From UTCHB3 sp964625575 (GTDB lineage: Bacteria > Bacteroidota > Ignavibacteria > Ignavibacteriales > Ignavibacteriaceae): a DNA stretch of 64,000 bases. Below the pieces are notes generated by a model. That model had not been told where the DNA came from, did no database searches, and was given only the letters and a program-made list of their open reading frames with translations. Both the position numbers and the translations under genes were made by a program. The DNA lies in NCBI GenBank assembly GCA_964625575.1, contig CAZVBQ010000001.1:186001-250000 (forward strand), written 5' to 3'. Position 1 is the first letter of the stretch; the number at the start of each line of letters is the position of its first letter. This document shows positions 1 to 7,223 of the stretch, piece after piece.

Positions 1-725
1 CTCTGAATATTCAATACTGAAACAGTTGATTCAACCGCGTAGTCTGCCGCGGTTCGCTGAATAGCCTGAACGACAACTTTCTGAGCCTCTTTTTTGGCTT
101 CAGATTTGGCTTTTTCATATATGTCGCGGATCAGTTTCTGAGCTTCAAGGCGGGCATCTTGCACCATGTTCTCCATAAGCATGGTTTTGGCCTCTTCGGC
201 AGTAAGATTTGCTATTTTTTCGAGCCGGTGGTTCTGCTCTTTTTCAAGCTCTTCCAGCTCCACTTCTTTTTGGCGGATGGATCGCTGCTTGTCGCTGACA
301 GATTGCTCTATCCGTTTGATCTCATTTTCCTTTGTACGGACATGCTCAATCTTGCGGTCTATCTGATCTTCACGTGAAGCGAGCGACTTCTCCATATTCT
401 GGATGTTCTGCCGCTTTGAGTTGTATTCGTTGTCGAACTCAACTTTTTTCTTGTACCACTCGTCTTTAACCTCGAGGAGTTTTTCACGTTTGATATTATT
501 GGCTTCTTTTTCGGCGTCTTTAAGGAGTTGAGCAACTCTTTCTTCAGCAGAGGCTATTATCTGTCGTGCCCTCTCCTCGGCCAGGGATATTATCTCACGC
601 CCTTTCTCTTCAGCCGCGGCTATGCTCTTCTTCCCGAAGCGGTTGTTGATATACCAACCGAGATAGGAAAAGACCACGGTAGTGGCGAGAAAGATCAGGA
701 TGACGATTATTAGATCATCTGTCAT
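1..725 (-). CDS. rny: Ribonuclease Y, N-terminal 241 codons (3' end outside window)
   Basis: RNase Y is a membrane-anchored endoribonuclease that starts mRNA decay. I translated the minus strand from the ATG at 723-725; the frame stays open to the window edge. Residues about 4-22 form one hydrophobic membrane segment. A long, highly charged coiled coil follows (about 25-190, with repeated AEE, EKE and QK patterns). The family motif LTAEEAK lies near residue 173, and the visible end (AIQRTAADYAVE) matches the stretch just before the KH domain. The KH and HD catalytic domains lie beyond position 1, so they cannot be checked. The gene follows zapA and a probable 6S RNA on the same strand. The identification is firm; only completeness is unknown. 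Confidence 0.95.
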   Translation of the reverse strand, partial: MTDDLIIVILIFLATTVVFSYLGWYINNRFGKKSIAAAEEKGREIISLAEERARQIIASAEERVAQLLKDAEKEANNIKREKLLEVKDEWYKKKVEFDNEYNSKRQNIQNMEKSLASREDQIDRKIEHVRTKENEIKRIEQSVSDKQRSIRQKEVELEELEKEQNHRLEKIANLTAEEAKTMLMENMVQDARLEAQKLIRDIYEKAKSEAKKEAQKVVVQAIQRTAADYAVESTVSVLNIQ

Positions 726-769
726 TGATTGTAGTCTCCGTAATGTATAAAGCCGTTCCGGCCGGAAGA

Positions 770-930
770 GTCATTTAAAGAAAGAACCCTTTAATGACAT
801 CTTGGGTAATTGACCCTGAGCTTTTTGCTTCCACCGTCACACGAAGTGATCCCGCAAGCGGGATGAGGCCTGCAATACGCCTTTGGAGTCCAAGTCCCAT
901 TGAATTTACATATGGTTCTTTTATGTATAC
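770..930 (-). ncRNA. ssrS: Probable 6S RNA between zapA and rny
   Basis: The 227 bases between zapA and rny contain no credible ORF but can form a long rod. On the minus strand AAAGAACC (921-914) pairs perfectly with GGTTCTTT (788-781). Inside it, TGGG pairs with CCCA and GACTC with GGGTC, flanking an unpaired bubble. The tip has two small hairpins, ATCCCGC/GCGGGAT (around 849-864) and TCAC/GTGA. A closed stem, open central bubble and terminal stem is the 6S RNA architecture that imitates an open promoter and binds RNA polymerase. From general knowledge 6S genes often follow zapA. An alternative hairpin (GTCATTAAAG/CTTTAAATGAC, 797-769) competes with the closing stem. Ends are approximate and no covariance search was possible. 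Confidence 0.55.
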
Positions 931-952
931 ATCAACCGACCGTACGGCAAAA

Positions 953-1249
953 TTAAGACGGACTATGAGTAGAGTGGGTTTCGAGAAGCAGTTTTAACGA
1001 TTTTATCTTCTCCGAAGCTTTCGATGTGATTTCTTTGTTTCTGTCTCTCTCAATAAAATAGTCGTAAGCAATGTTAAGAGCAGCAATTACAGCCACCGTT
1101 TGAACCGGCTGGTTGGGAAGTTCCTGTCTGGTGTCGTCCATAACCTGATCAACATACTTGGCGAGGTCTTTGGCAAGATCCTCGTTATCGACTAAAAGAG
1201 AGTATTCTTTATCGAAAATTTTAATTTTAAGCTTCTTTTTCTCACTCAT
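953..1249 (-). CDS. zapA: Cell division protein ZapA
   Basis: 98 residues, the usual ZapA length. ZapA binds FtsZ and cross-links protofilaments in the early division ring. The N-terminal half (KLKIKIFDKEYSLLVDNEDL) is the typical beta-strand head that starts by stating a name-like FtsZ-binding fold. The middle, with conserved AALNIAYDYF, and the C-terminal helix form the dimerising coiled coil. It lies 23 bases downstream of a small coiled-coil gene and directly upstream of the probable 6S RNA and rny, a familiar neighbourhood for zapA. Identification rests on length, pattern and context. Confidence 0.85.
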   Translation of the reverse strand: MSEKKKLKIKIFDKEYSLLVDNEDLAKDLAKYVDQVMDDTRQELPNQPVQTVAVIAALNIAYDYFIERDRNKEITSKASEKIKSLKLLLETHSTHSPS

Positions 1250-1272
1250 CTCTAATGTCCGCCGGTTGATAT

Positions 1273-1596
1273 CTAAAGATTGATCAAATGCCTGTTGATC
1301 TTCAGGATCAGGCTGTTGATCTTTTCTGCCATGATCGCCTTCTCATGCTCACTCATGTGTTCAAAGAGTGAAATGCTGCCGCCGAACGAACCTGTTTTTA
1401 TGGTTTCATTCTCGGCTTCAAGTTCCGCGACCCTCTTCCGGAGATTTTTGTTCTCCTCAAGTATCCGGGTCAATCGTGATTCAAGGGCATTACGCTCTTC
1501 ACTCACACGATTGTGATCCGCCAAAAGACTCTTTAACGAACGTTCAAGAGCCTCAAGGTCGCTGAACATTATATCGATCTTGGTCAAGTCACTCAA
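1273..1596 (-). CDS. Small coiled-coil protein between pheT and zapA
   Basis: 107 residues, no enzyme motif. Residues about 10-70 are a continuous heptad-rich coiled coil (LEALERSLKSLLADHN, LEENKNLRKRVAELEAEN), followed by a short helical tail ending KINRHLINL. The best start is the TTG at 1594-1596, immediately after the pheT stop. GAGGA on the minus strand lies at a good ribosome-binding distance from it, whereas the first ATG (1567-1569) would discard nine residues and lacks such a site. Tight spacing to pheT (0 bases) and zapA (23 bases) indicates co-transcription. A ZapB-like division role is plausible from size and neighbour, but this is inference only. Confidence 0.8.
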   Translation of the reverse strand: MSDLTKIDIMFSDLEALERSLKSLLADHNRVSEERNALESRLTRILEENKNLRKRVAELEAENETIKTGSFGGSISLFEHMSEHEKAIMAEKINSLILKINRHLINL

Positions 1597-4002
1597 TCAG
1601 TTTCCTCGTAAAACTGCGTTGAATTGTTTTGTTATTTTGTTTATCAAACCGGAAAACTCTTTTTCAACCTCTTCTTCTGTGAGGGTTCTTTCTGTATCAA
1701 AGAACTCCAAAGTGAACGCCAGGCTCACTTTGCCCTCACCCAAAGCCTTCTCATTCTCGTATCTGTCGAAAAGATCAATGCTCTTGAGGAGAGAGGAAGA
1801 ATTTTTCCTAATGAACCCGGAAATGTCGCTGTATTTGATGCTTGCATCGAAGATGAACGCCATGTCCCGGACAATTTTCGGATATTTAAGAAGAGGAACA
1901 TACTTCCTCAACTTATCCGAATTTCGCTGAATGCAATTTACGAATAATTCGGCACAAAACACAACTTGTTTTATGTCATATTTGGCAGCAAACCTGTCTG
2001 TTACCCTGCCAAAGGTGCCTAATTTCTCTTCCCCGGCGAATATATCGGCGGAATATTCGTAAATCCCTCTTTCATCTGTGTTGTACACGAATGATAACTT
2101 ACGAGTGTCAAAATAAGTTTCAAGCAATGACTTCAAGTAACCTTTTAAGTCGAAAATATCAAAATAGCGCTCCTCACTGTTCCAGGTTTTTATTGAGGCC
2201 TTACCGGTGAGAATCATTGCAAGCGCGCTTTCCTCGCTGATGTTCTCAAAACCTTCCAACTTCTCCCCGATCTTGTTTATTACATGACCGGTTTCAAAGA
2301 GCATGAGGTCTTTTTCACCAATATTGATGTTTCTCCTCACGGTATCAAGAGCCCCCTGGATGAGTGAAGTTCTGAGAACCGACATTTCCGCGTTCAATGG
2401 GTTCATCAAAATCACCGGATCACCTGTCTCTTTTGAGGTTTCCAACGGCTGTAATGAGTTGTTCATTATCTCATTGAAGCCAAATCCGATCATTCTTTCA
2501 CGAAGTGAATTCAGGGTCTCCATGTAATCAACGGAGGATTCGAGGGGTGAGGTCACCCTCTCTACAGGAGGAATGTTATCGTAACCGTTAATTCTAGCTA
2601 TTTCCTCGATGAGATCGATCTCGCGATCTACGTCAGGTCTGAAACCGGGGACTTCCACTGTGATCTTCTCGGAATCCTCATTTATGATCCTGAATTCAAG
2701 ATTTCTCAGGATTTCGCGAACCGATTCCTCTTTAACGGGATAACCGAGTATTTTTTCGATGCGTGAATAACGGAGTTCTACGGTTTTAGTTGATAGAGTT
2801 TCGGAGATTACATCGATCTCCCCGGATAGAACCTTGCCTCCGGCAATTTTTTCCATCAGTTCGGCAGCTCTTAGAGCAGCGTTCATGGTACCTTCATGGT
2901 TGGTACCCCTCTCAAACCGATATGAGGCTTCTGTAGATAGACCAAGATATCTCGCGGATTTTCTCACACTTGTTGGATTGAAATAAGCACTCTCTATCAA
3001 AATATTTTTTGTGCCATGGCTAACCTCGGAGTTCTCGCCACCCATTATACCGGCGATTGCCACTTCTTTCTCACTGTCGCAAATCATCAGCACGGAATCT
3101 TTTAATTCCCTCTCAACAGAATCAAGGGTGATGAATTTTGTACCATTGGATGATCTTTTAACAACGATCTTGTTCCCCTTCAGGTTGTCAAGATCGAACG
3201 CGTGAAGGGGCTGACCCAGTTCAAGCATTATGTAGTTTGTGATGTCAACTATGTTGTTAACAGGCCTCATTCCGGCCATTTTAAGCCTGTTTTTCATCCA
3301 AACCGGAGAATCGCCAACGGTAACGTCTTTCACCACAACCGCGGAATACCGGAGGCAATTTTCAAAATCTTTGATCTCGATTGCCACCTTCTCGTCAATT
3401 TTTCCCAAGTCGCGTGAAATTGAGATTTCCTTCTTTTTCAAAGGACGCGCGAGGAGAGCAGAGAGATCCCTTGCAACTCCAATGTGACTTAGGCCGTCAG
3501 GCCTGTTGGGAGTTATTCCAATTTCAAACACAACATCGTCATAACCTATCGCTTCGGCGAGAGGTATTCCCGGAACGGTTTCCGCAGGTAAAACCATAAT
3601 ACCTGAGTGATCGTTTGAGATTCCCAACTCAGCTTCAGAGCAGATCATCCCTTGAGAGAGCTGTCCACGCAGTTTCGTGCTTTTAATTACAAAATCTGAA
3701 TCAGGAATCCTTGCGCCTTCGCACGCGAGGGCAATTTTCTGTCCGGCGGCAACATTAGGAGCACCACACACTATCTGCAGCACTTCCCTGCCGGTGTTAA
3801 CCTTGCAGACAGAAAGTTTGTCAGCGTTCGGGTGCTTTTCTTTTTCCACCACTTCCGCGGTTATAAAATTGTTGTAGACCTGACGGTAATCAGTGATCCC
3901 TTCGACCTCGAGACCGGCCATGGTCAGCTCCTTTGCGATCCTTTCAACTGAAATGTCGCTCAGGTTAATATACTCGTTTAACCAGCTTAATACTATTTTC
4001 AC
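1597..4002 (-). CDS. pheT: Phenylalanine--tRNA ligase beta subunit
   Basis: 801 residues, full length for the bacterial beta chain. With PheS it forms the alpha2-beta2 enzyme that charges tRNA-Phe. Domains in order: N-terminal OB-fold tRNA-binding domain (about 40-150, with HPNADKLSVCKV), the B3/B4 editing domain (about 210-370; GQPLHAFDLDNL), B5 (about 400-475; ends in EIDLIEEIARINGYD), a catalytic-like core without active-site residues, and a C-terminal FDX-ACB anticodon-binding domain (about 705-800, KYPKIVRDMAFIFD). It follows pheS by 12 bases, and its TGA is directly followed by the TTG of the coiled-coil gene. All domains appear intact. Confidence 0.98.
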   Translation of the reverse strand: MKIVLSWLNEYINLSDISVERIAKELTMAGLEVEGITDYRQVYNNFITAEVVEKEKHPNADKLSVCKVNTGREVLQIVCGAPNVAAGQKIALACEGARIPDSDFVIKSTKLRGQLSQGMICSEAELGISNDHSGIMVLPAETVPGIPLAEAIGYDDVVFEIGITPNRPDGLSHIGVARDLSALLARPLKKKEISISRDLGKIDEKVAIEIKDFENCLRYSAVVVKDVTVGDSPVWMKNRLKMAGMRPVNNIVDITNYIMLELGQPLHAFDLDNLKGNKIVVKRSSNGTKFITLDSVERELKDSVLMICDSEKEVAIAGIMGGENSEVSHGTKNILIESAYFNPTSVRKSARYLGLSTEASYRFERGTNHEGTMNAALRAAELMEKIAGGKVLSGEIDVISETLSTKTVELRYSRIEKILGYPVKEESVREILRNLEFRIINEDSEKITVEVPGFRPDVDREIDLIEEIARINGYDNIPPVERVTSPLESSVDYMETLNSLRERMIGFGFNEIMNNSLQPLETSKETGDPVILMNPLNAEMSVLRTSLIQGALDTVRRNINIGEKDLMLFETGHVINKIGEKLEGFENISEESALAMILTGKASIKTWNSEERYFDIFDLKGYLKSLLETYFDTRKLSFVYNTDERGIYEYSADIFAGEEKLGTFGRVTDRFAAKYDIKQVVFCAELFVNCIQRNSDKLRKYVPLLKYPKIVRDMAFIFDASIKYSDISGFIRKNSSSLLKSIDLFDRYENEKALGEGKVSLAFTLEFFDTERTLTEEEVEKEFSGLINKITKQFNAVLRGN

Positions 4003-4014
4003 TTTTTCACCATA

Positions 4015-5025
4015 TCAAAATTGTTTCAGGAACCTGACATCATTCTCAAAAAGAAGACGAATGTCGTTGATGTCGTGTTTGAGCATCGCGATCCTCTCGA
4101 TACCCATTCCAAAAGCGTAACCGGTTACCTCTTCGGGGTCGTAACCGACCGATTTGAAGACATTTGGATCTACCATTCCACAGCCGAGGATCTCAAGCCA
4201 GCCGGAGTGTTTGCACACCCTGCATCCTTCACCGCCGCAGATAAAGCATGTAATGTCCATCTCAGCACTTGGTTCAGTGAACGGGAAAAAGCTCGGGCGA
4301 AACTTGTACTTAACGCTGCTGCCATAATATTCTTTAGCGAAATGTACCAAAGTGCCTTTAAGTTCGGCAAATGTGACGTGCTTGTCGACGTAGATACCGT
4401 CAACCTGATGGAACATACAGTAACTCCTGGCGTTTATAGCCTCATTACGGTAAACACGACCGGGCATTATTGCCCTGATGGGGGGAGCCTGTTTTTCCAT
4501 GATCCTTACCTGAACTGGAGTTGTGTGCGTTCTGAGGACAAAGTCGTTGTTCACGAAGAATGTGTCCTGCATGTCGCGAGCAGGGTGATCGGCCGGAAAG
4601 TTGAGCGCGCCGAAGTTGTTCCAGTCAGACTCGATCTCCGGACCTGTTATCACAGAAAAACCGATTTTTTTAAAGATCGACATGATCTCCGACATCGTCT
4701 GTGGAATCAGATGAGCGGTACCGAGCGCGGGCGCGCGTCCGGGGAGCGAGAGGTCAATCTTCGGAGTAGCGGCTTTACTGCCAAGTTCGATACTCTCTTT
4801 GAGCTCATCATATTTCGATTGCAGTTCCTGTCTCAGCAGGTTAAGTTCTTTACCCAAAACCCTTTTTTCTTCAGGGGTTACAGTCTTGAACTCTTCAAAT
4901 AGATTAGCTACAATTCCGTTTCTGCTCAGGTATTTGATTCTAAGGTCTTCCAGTTCTCTGGCAGACTTTACATCCACCACTTCGGCAGTGAATGAATTTC
5001 TAGTTTCACTGATCTTGTTCAGCAT
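4015..5025 (-). CDS. pheS: Phenylalanine--tRNA ligase alpha subunit
   Basis: 336 residues, the normal length for the catalytic alpha chain, which activates phenylalanine and transfers it to tRNA. The N-terminal coiled-coil arm (about 1-85) is followed by the class II synthetase core. Motif 2 covers PGRVYRNEAINARS, the phenylalanine pocket includes FRPSFFPFTEPSAEMDI, and motif 3 is GMGIERIAML. A CxxC...CxxC pair (TCFICGGEGCRVCKHSGW) is present in the core. The ATG has no obvious Shine-Dalgarno sequence. An intrinsic terminator ends only about 20 bases upstream, so expression probably depends on read-through (see the terminator at 5047). Confidence 0.98.
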   Translation of the reverse strand: MLNKISETRNSFTAEVVDVKSARELEDLRIKYLSRNGIVANLFEEFKTVTPEEKRVLGKELNLLRQELQSKYDELKESIELGSKAATPKIDLSLPGRAPALGTAHLIPQTMSEIMSIFKKIGFSVITGPEIESDWNNFGALNFPADHPARDMQDTFFVNNDFVLRTHTTPVQVRIMEKQAPPIRAIMPGRVYRNEAINARSYCMFHQVDGIYVDKHVTFAELKGTLVHFAKEYYGSSVKYKFRPSFFPFTEPSAEMDITCFICGGEGCRVCKHSGWLEILGCGMVDPNVFKSVGYDPEEVTGYAFGMGIERIAMLKHDINDIRLLFENDVRFLKQF

Positions 5026-5046
5026 GGCAATAGTATTGATATTTAA

Positions 5047-5089
5047 ATAAAAAAACCCTCTTAATCGGTTGATTTTCCGAGAAAGAGGG
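5047..5089 (-). terminator. Intrinsic terminator / possible attenuator between rplT and pheS
   Basis: On the minus strand CCCTCTT pairs with AAGAGGG (5083-5089 with 5056-5062), with an inner TCGG/CCGA stem, followed by a run of seven T. It lies 20 bases after the rplT stop and about 20 bases before the pheS ATG, leaving no space for a promoter in between. It therefore ends the infC-rpmI-rplT transcript or attenuates transcription into pheST. I saw no phenylalanine-rich leader peptide or T-box. Confidence 0.8.
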
Positions 5090-5109
5090 TGTGAAACTTC
5101 TAAAGTATG

Positions 5110-5457
5110 TTAGCTTTTAACCAGAGCCGCGAGTTCAGCGAACACCTGCGGATTTTCTGCCGCGAGGTTGGCAAGCACTTTACGGTTGATGGCTACACCC
5201 TTCTTGCTCAGACCAGAAATAAAGGAAGAATAATTGAGACCGTGAATTCTCGCGGCTGCGTTTATTCTTGCGATCCAGAGTCTTCTGTATTCGCGTTTCT
5301 TCAGTTTTCTGCCAACGTAAGCGTGGGTTAAACCCTTCTCAACGTGGTTTTTTGCAATGGTGTAAACATTTTTTCTTGATCCCCAGTAACCTTTTGCAAG
5401 TTTTAGGATCTTTTTTCTTCTGTGGTGAGAAGCTACATTGTTTTGTGATCTTGGCAT
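5110..5457 (-). CDS. rplT: 50S ribosomal protein L20
   Basis: 115 residues, the standard L20 length. L20 binds 23S rRNA early in 50S assembly and in several bacteria represses its own operon. The very basic N-terminal helix (RSQNNVASHHRRKKILKLAKG) and the family core (YWGSRKNVYTIAKNHVEKG, RINAAARIHGLNYS) are present. It follows rpmI by 15 bases in the conserved infC-rpmI-rplT order. A terminator follows its stop codon. I did not recognise an L20 leader-type structure upstream of infC. Confidence 0.98.
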   Translation of the reverse strand: MPRSQNNVASHHRRKKILKLAKGYWGSRKNVYTIAKNHVEKGLTHAYVGRKLKKREYRRLWIARINAAARIHGLNYSSFISGLSKKGVAINRKVLANLAAENPQVFAELAALVKS

Positions 5458-5472
5458 TTTATATTCTCCTTC

Positions 5473-5664
5473 CTATTGCAACATTCTTTTGATCTTTGGA
5501 GCATCCTGATCGGTCACCATGGTGCCTTTTCTCAGGTGTCTTTTTCTCTTTGTTGTCTTGGAAGTAAGAATATGGCTTCTGAAAGCTTTCTTACGTTTGT
5601 AACCACCCGAGGCGGTTTCCTTGAACGTCTTCCGCGCTCCGCGGTTCGATTTCATTTTTGGCAT
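5473..5664 (-). CDS. rpmI: 50S ribosomal protein L35
   Basis: 63 residues, extremely basic, typical of L35, a late-binding protein of the large subunit. The start MPKMKSNRGARKTF and the middle KRKKAFRSHILTSKTTKRKRHLR are diagnostic. It sits 15 bases after infC and 15 bases before rplT, the conserved order. Nothing is unusual about it. Confidence 0.97.
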   Translation of the reverse strand: MPKMKSNRGARKTFKETASGGYKRKKAFRSHILTSKTTKRKRHLRKGTMVTDQDAPKIKRMLQ

Positions 5665-5679
5665 GTTACTGTCCCGAAT

Positions 5680-6240
5680 TTATTTCTTTTTGGTTTTGTT
5701 TTTTATCGGTACAACTATCACATTCATATTTCGTCCCTCCAATTTAATTGGAGATTCTACTTTAGCGATCTCTGAAATTTTCTCAACAAACTTGTTCAAA
5801 AGCGTCTCTCCGAGCTGGGTATAAGCCATCTCGCGGCCTTTGAACATTACTGACGCCTTAACTTTGTTCCCTTCTTCAAGGAAGTTAATCGCATGTTTGG
5901 TCTTGAACTCGAAATCGTGAGAGTCGGTATTCGGATGGAACCTTATCTCTTTGAGTATTTGTACCACTTGATTTTTTCTTTGGGTTTTCTCCCGCTTCTG
6001 CTTTTCGTATTTAAACTTACCGTAGTTGATGATCTTACAGACAGGCGGTTCGGCCTTCGGCGCGATCTCTACAAGATCAAGTTCCTTACTTCTTGCCAAC
6101 TGAATTGCCGCCCTTGTTTCAAGGACTCCCAATGCAGAGCCGTCAATGTCGATTACACGTACCTGAGGAACTTTGATTTCCTCGTTGATCCGGGTGGTAT
6201 CCTTCGGATCTTTAGAACTTGTATTGTTGTCTTGTATCAA
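5680..6240 (-). CDS. infC: Translation initiation factor IF-3
   Basis: 186 residues from the TTG at 6238-6240. IF-3 binds the 30S subunit, prevents premature 50S joining and proofreads start-codon/initiator-tRNA pairing. The N domain carries DLVEIAPKAEPPVCKIINYGK, followed by the basic linker and the C domain (KEIRFHPNTDSHDFEFKTKHA, VMFKGREMAY). No ATG or GTG start exists in this frame before the upstream TGA (6277-6279). The best ribosome-binding-like sequence (AAAGG) sits 4 bases before an in-frame ATC (6247-6249), three codons upstream of the TTG. infC is known to use rare starts such as AUU for autoregulation, so ATC (189 residues) is a real alternative. Confidence 0.95.
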   Translation of the reverse strand: MIQDNNTSSKDPKDTTRINEEIKVPQVRVIDIDGSALGVLETRAAIQLARSKELDLVEIAPKAEPPVCKIINYGKFKYEKQKREKTQRKNQVVQILKEIRFHPNTDSHDFEFKTKHAINFLEEGNKVKASVMFKGREMAYTQLGETLLNKFVEKISEIAKVESPIKLEGRNMNVIVVPIKNKTKKK

Positions 6241-6313
6241 ATTCCGGATGTTGCCTTTCAGCTGTTTGTAAAATATTCATCGCAAAAATAAACCGGATCG
6301 TCATCCGGTGTTG

Positions 6314-6387
6314 TGGGTTCTACAGGAGTCGAACCTGTGACCTTCTGTACGTCAAACAGACGCTCTAGCCAACTGAGCTAAGAACCC
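6314..6387 (-). tRNA. tRNA-Val (anticodon GAC)
   Basis: A complete cloverleaf reads on the minus strand: acceptor GGGTTCT/AGAACCC, D arm GCTC/GAGC, anticodon stem TCTGT/ACAGA enclosing loop TTGACGT (anticodon GAC), and T arm ACAGG-TTCGACT-CCTGT. The discriminator is A. The 3' CCA is not encoded and must be added by CCA transferase. It lies 21 bases after tRNA-Leu and about 70 bases before infC on the same strand. Confidence 0.97.
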
Positions 6388-6408
6388 ATAAATTTTTCCG
6401 CCAATTAA

Positions 6409-6496
6409 TGGTACCGAGAGCCGGGGTCGAACCGGCACGGGAGAAACTCCCACGGGATTTTAAGTCCCGTGCGTCTACCAATTCCGCCATCCCGGC
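6409..6496 (-). tRNA. tRNA-Leu (anticodon TAA)
   Basis: A class II tRNA with a long variable arm (GTGGGAGTTTCTCCCGT region), on the minus strand. The acceptor GCCGGGA pairs with TCTCGGT (two G-U pairs), the anticodon stem ACGGGA/TCCCGT encloses CTTAAAA (anticodon TAA, reading UUA), and the T arm is GCCGG-TTCGACC-CCGGC. Unlike the neighbouring tRNA-Val, the 3' CCA is encoded (6411-6409). Confidence 0.97.
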
Positions 6497-6553
6497 ACGC
6501 AAAAATTTAGACTACAAATATAGCTTTAATCAGCCAAATAACCAAAAATTCTT

Positions 6554-7045
6554 TTATTTTGGGTTGGAGTGATCAAGTTTTGTGAATTTCATTTCGTGGG
6601 ATTCCACAATGACCCACTTCCCTTCCCCGGACTTTGCCAGGATGTGCCGGGTCACGGCGATATGATCCTCGAATGCCGGTCCGTTAACTTTTCGCACTTC
6701 CATCTCCACCTCAACCTCAGCAGTCTTGCCGTCATTTCTCAAGACCTTGAAATCGCGAATGGTATAATTGAGGTCGTAAAGTTGAGTGATCGACTCAAAA
6801 TAGTGAAGCGCGTTTATCGAGTCCAGCCCGGTGATCCGGAGGGTGGTGATATAATCCGATGGATTCTTAGCTTTCAGAGCCTGAATCTGCTTATTGAAAA
6901 CTGCCTTTAGTTCATAGTCGGTTGAGTCACTCATGGAGACCTTTACGCCATCCTTACTCACGGGGCTGTTTTTCTTCTCTCCGCATCCCGCTACCAGCAG
7001 CGCCACGGCGACAATTCCGGCGCCAAAAACCGTTCTAAAAATCAT
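6554..7045 (-). CDS. Putative lipoprotein with NTF2-like fold
   Basis: 163 residues from the ATG at 7043-7045; a longer TTG-started reading (7078) would put extra charged residues before the signal peptide and is less likely. The N-terminus is a lipoprotein signal ending LLVAGC, so the mature protein should be lipid-anchored at Cys. The remaining roughly 140 residues (Q-x-ALKAKNPSDYITTL, then alternating strands with EVEVEMEVRKVNG and GKWVIVESHEMKF) resemble SnoaL/NTF2-like domains. I do not recognise a specific family, and function is unknown. It is a single gene between the tRNA-Leu promoter region and the plus-strand tRNA. Confidence 0.8.
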   Translation of the reverse strand: MIFRTVFGAGIVAVALLVAGCGEKKNSPVSKDGVKVSMSDSTDYELKAVFNKQIQALKAKNPSDYITTLRITGLDSINALHYFESITQLYDLNYTIRDFKVLRNDGKTAEVEVEMEVRKVNGPAFEDHIAVTRHILAKSGEGKWVIVESHEMKFTKLDHSNPK

Positions 7046-7117
7046 TCTCTCATAAAATTTGTTTTGAATAAACCACAAATATAGTTATATTTGAAGTCTG
7101 ATTTACATTTTTTCAGA

Positions 7118-7191
7118 GGACCCTTAGCTCAGTTGGTTAGAGCAACTGACTCATAATCAGTAGGTCCCAGGTTCAAGTCCTGGAGGGTCCA
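7118..7191 (+). tRNA. tRNA with CAT anticodon (elongator Met or lysidine-modified Ile2)
   Basis: Full cloverleaf: acceptor GGACCCT/AGGGTCC, D arm GCTC/GAGC, anticodon stem ACTGA/TCAGT with loop CTCATAA (anticodon CAT), T arm CCAGG-TTCAAGT-CCTGG, discriminator A, CCA not encoded. It is not initiator-type, because the first acceptor pair is a normal Watson-Crick pair and the anticodon stem lacks three G-C pairs. Acceptor and D-arm sequence resemble tRNA-Ile2 (which reads AUA after TilS modification) more than elongator Met, but I cannot settle this by eye. Its 3' end faces the decayed genes at 7224-8671. Confidence 0.93.
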
Positions 7192-7223
7192 CTACTCCCC
7201 TTAACGCACCAATTTAATATTTA

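Noticed and set aside
849..864. Hairpin ATCCCGC/GCGGGAT as a terminator of zapA
   Set aside because: No T run follows on the minus strand; it fits better as the tip of the 6S-like RNA.
4021..4902. Open frame of 293 codons on the plus strand
   Set aside because: It is antisense to pheS over nearly its whole length; the protein has no family pattern and pheS is unmistakable.
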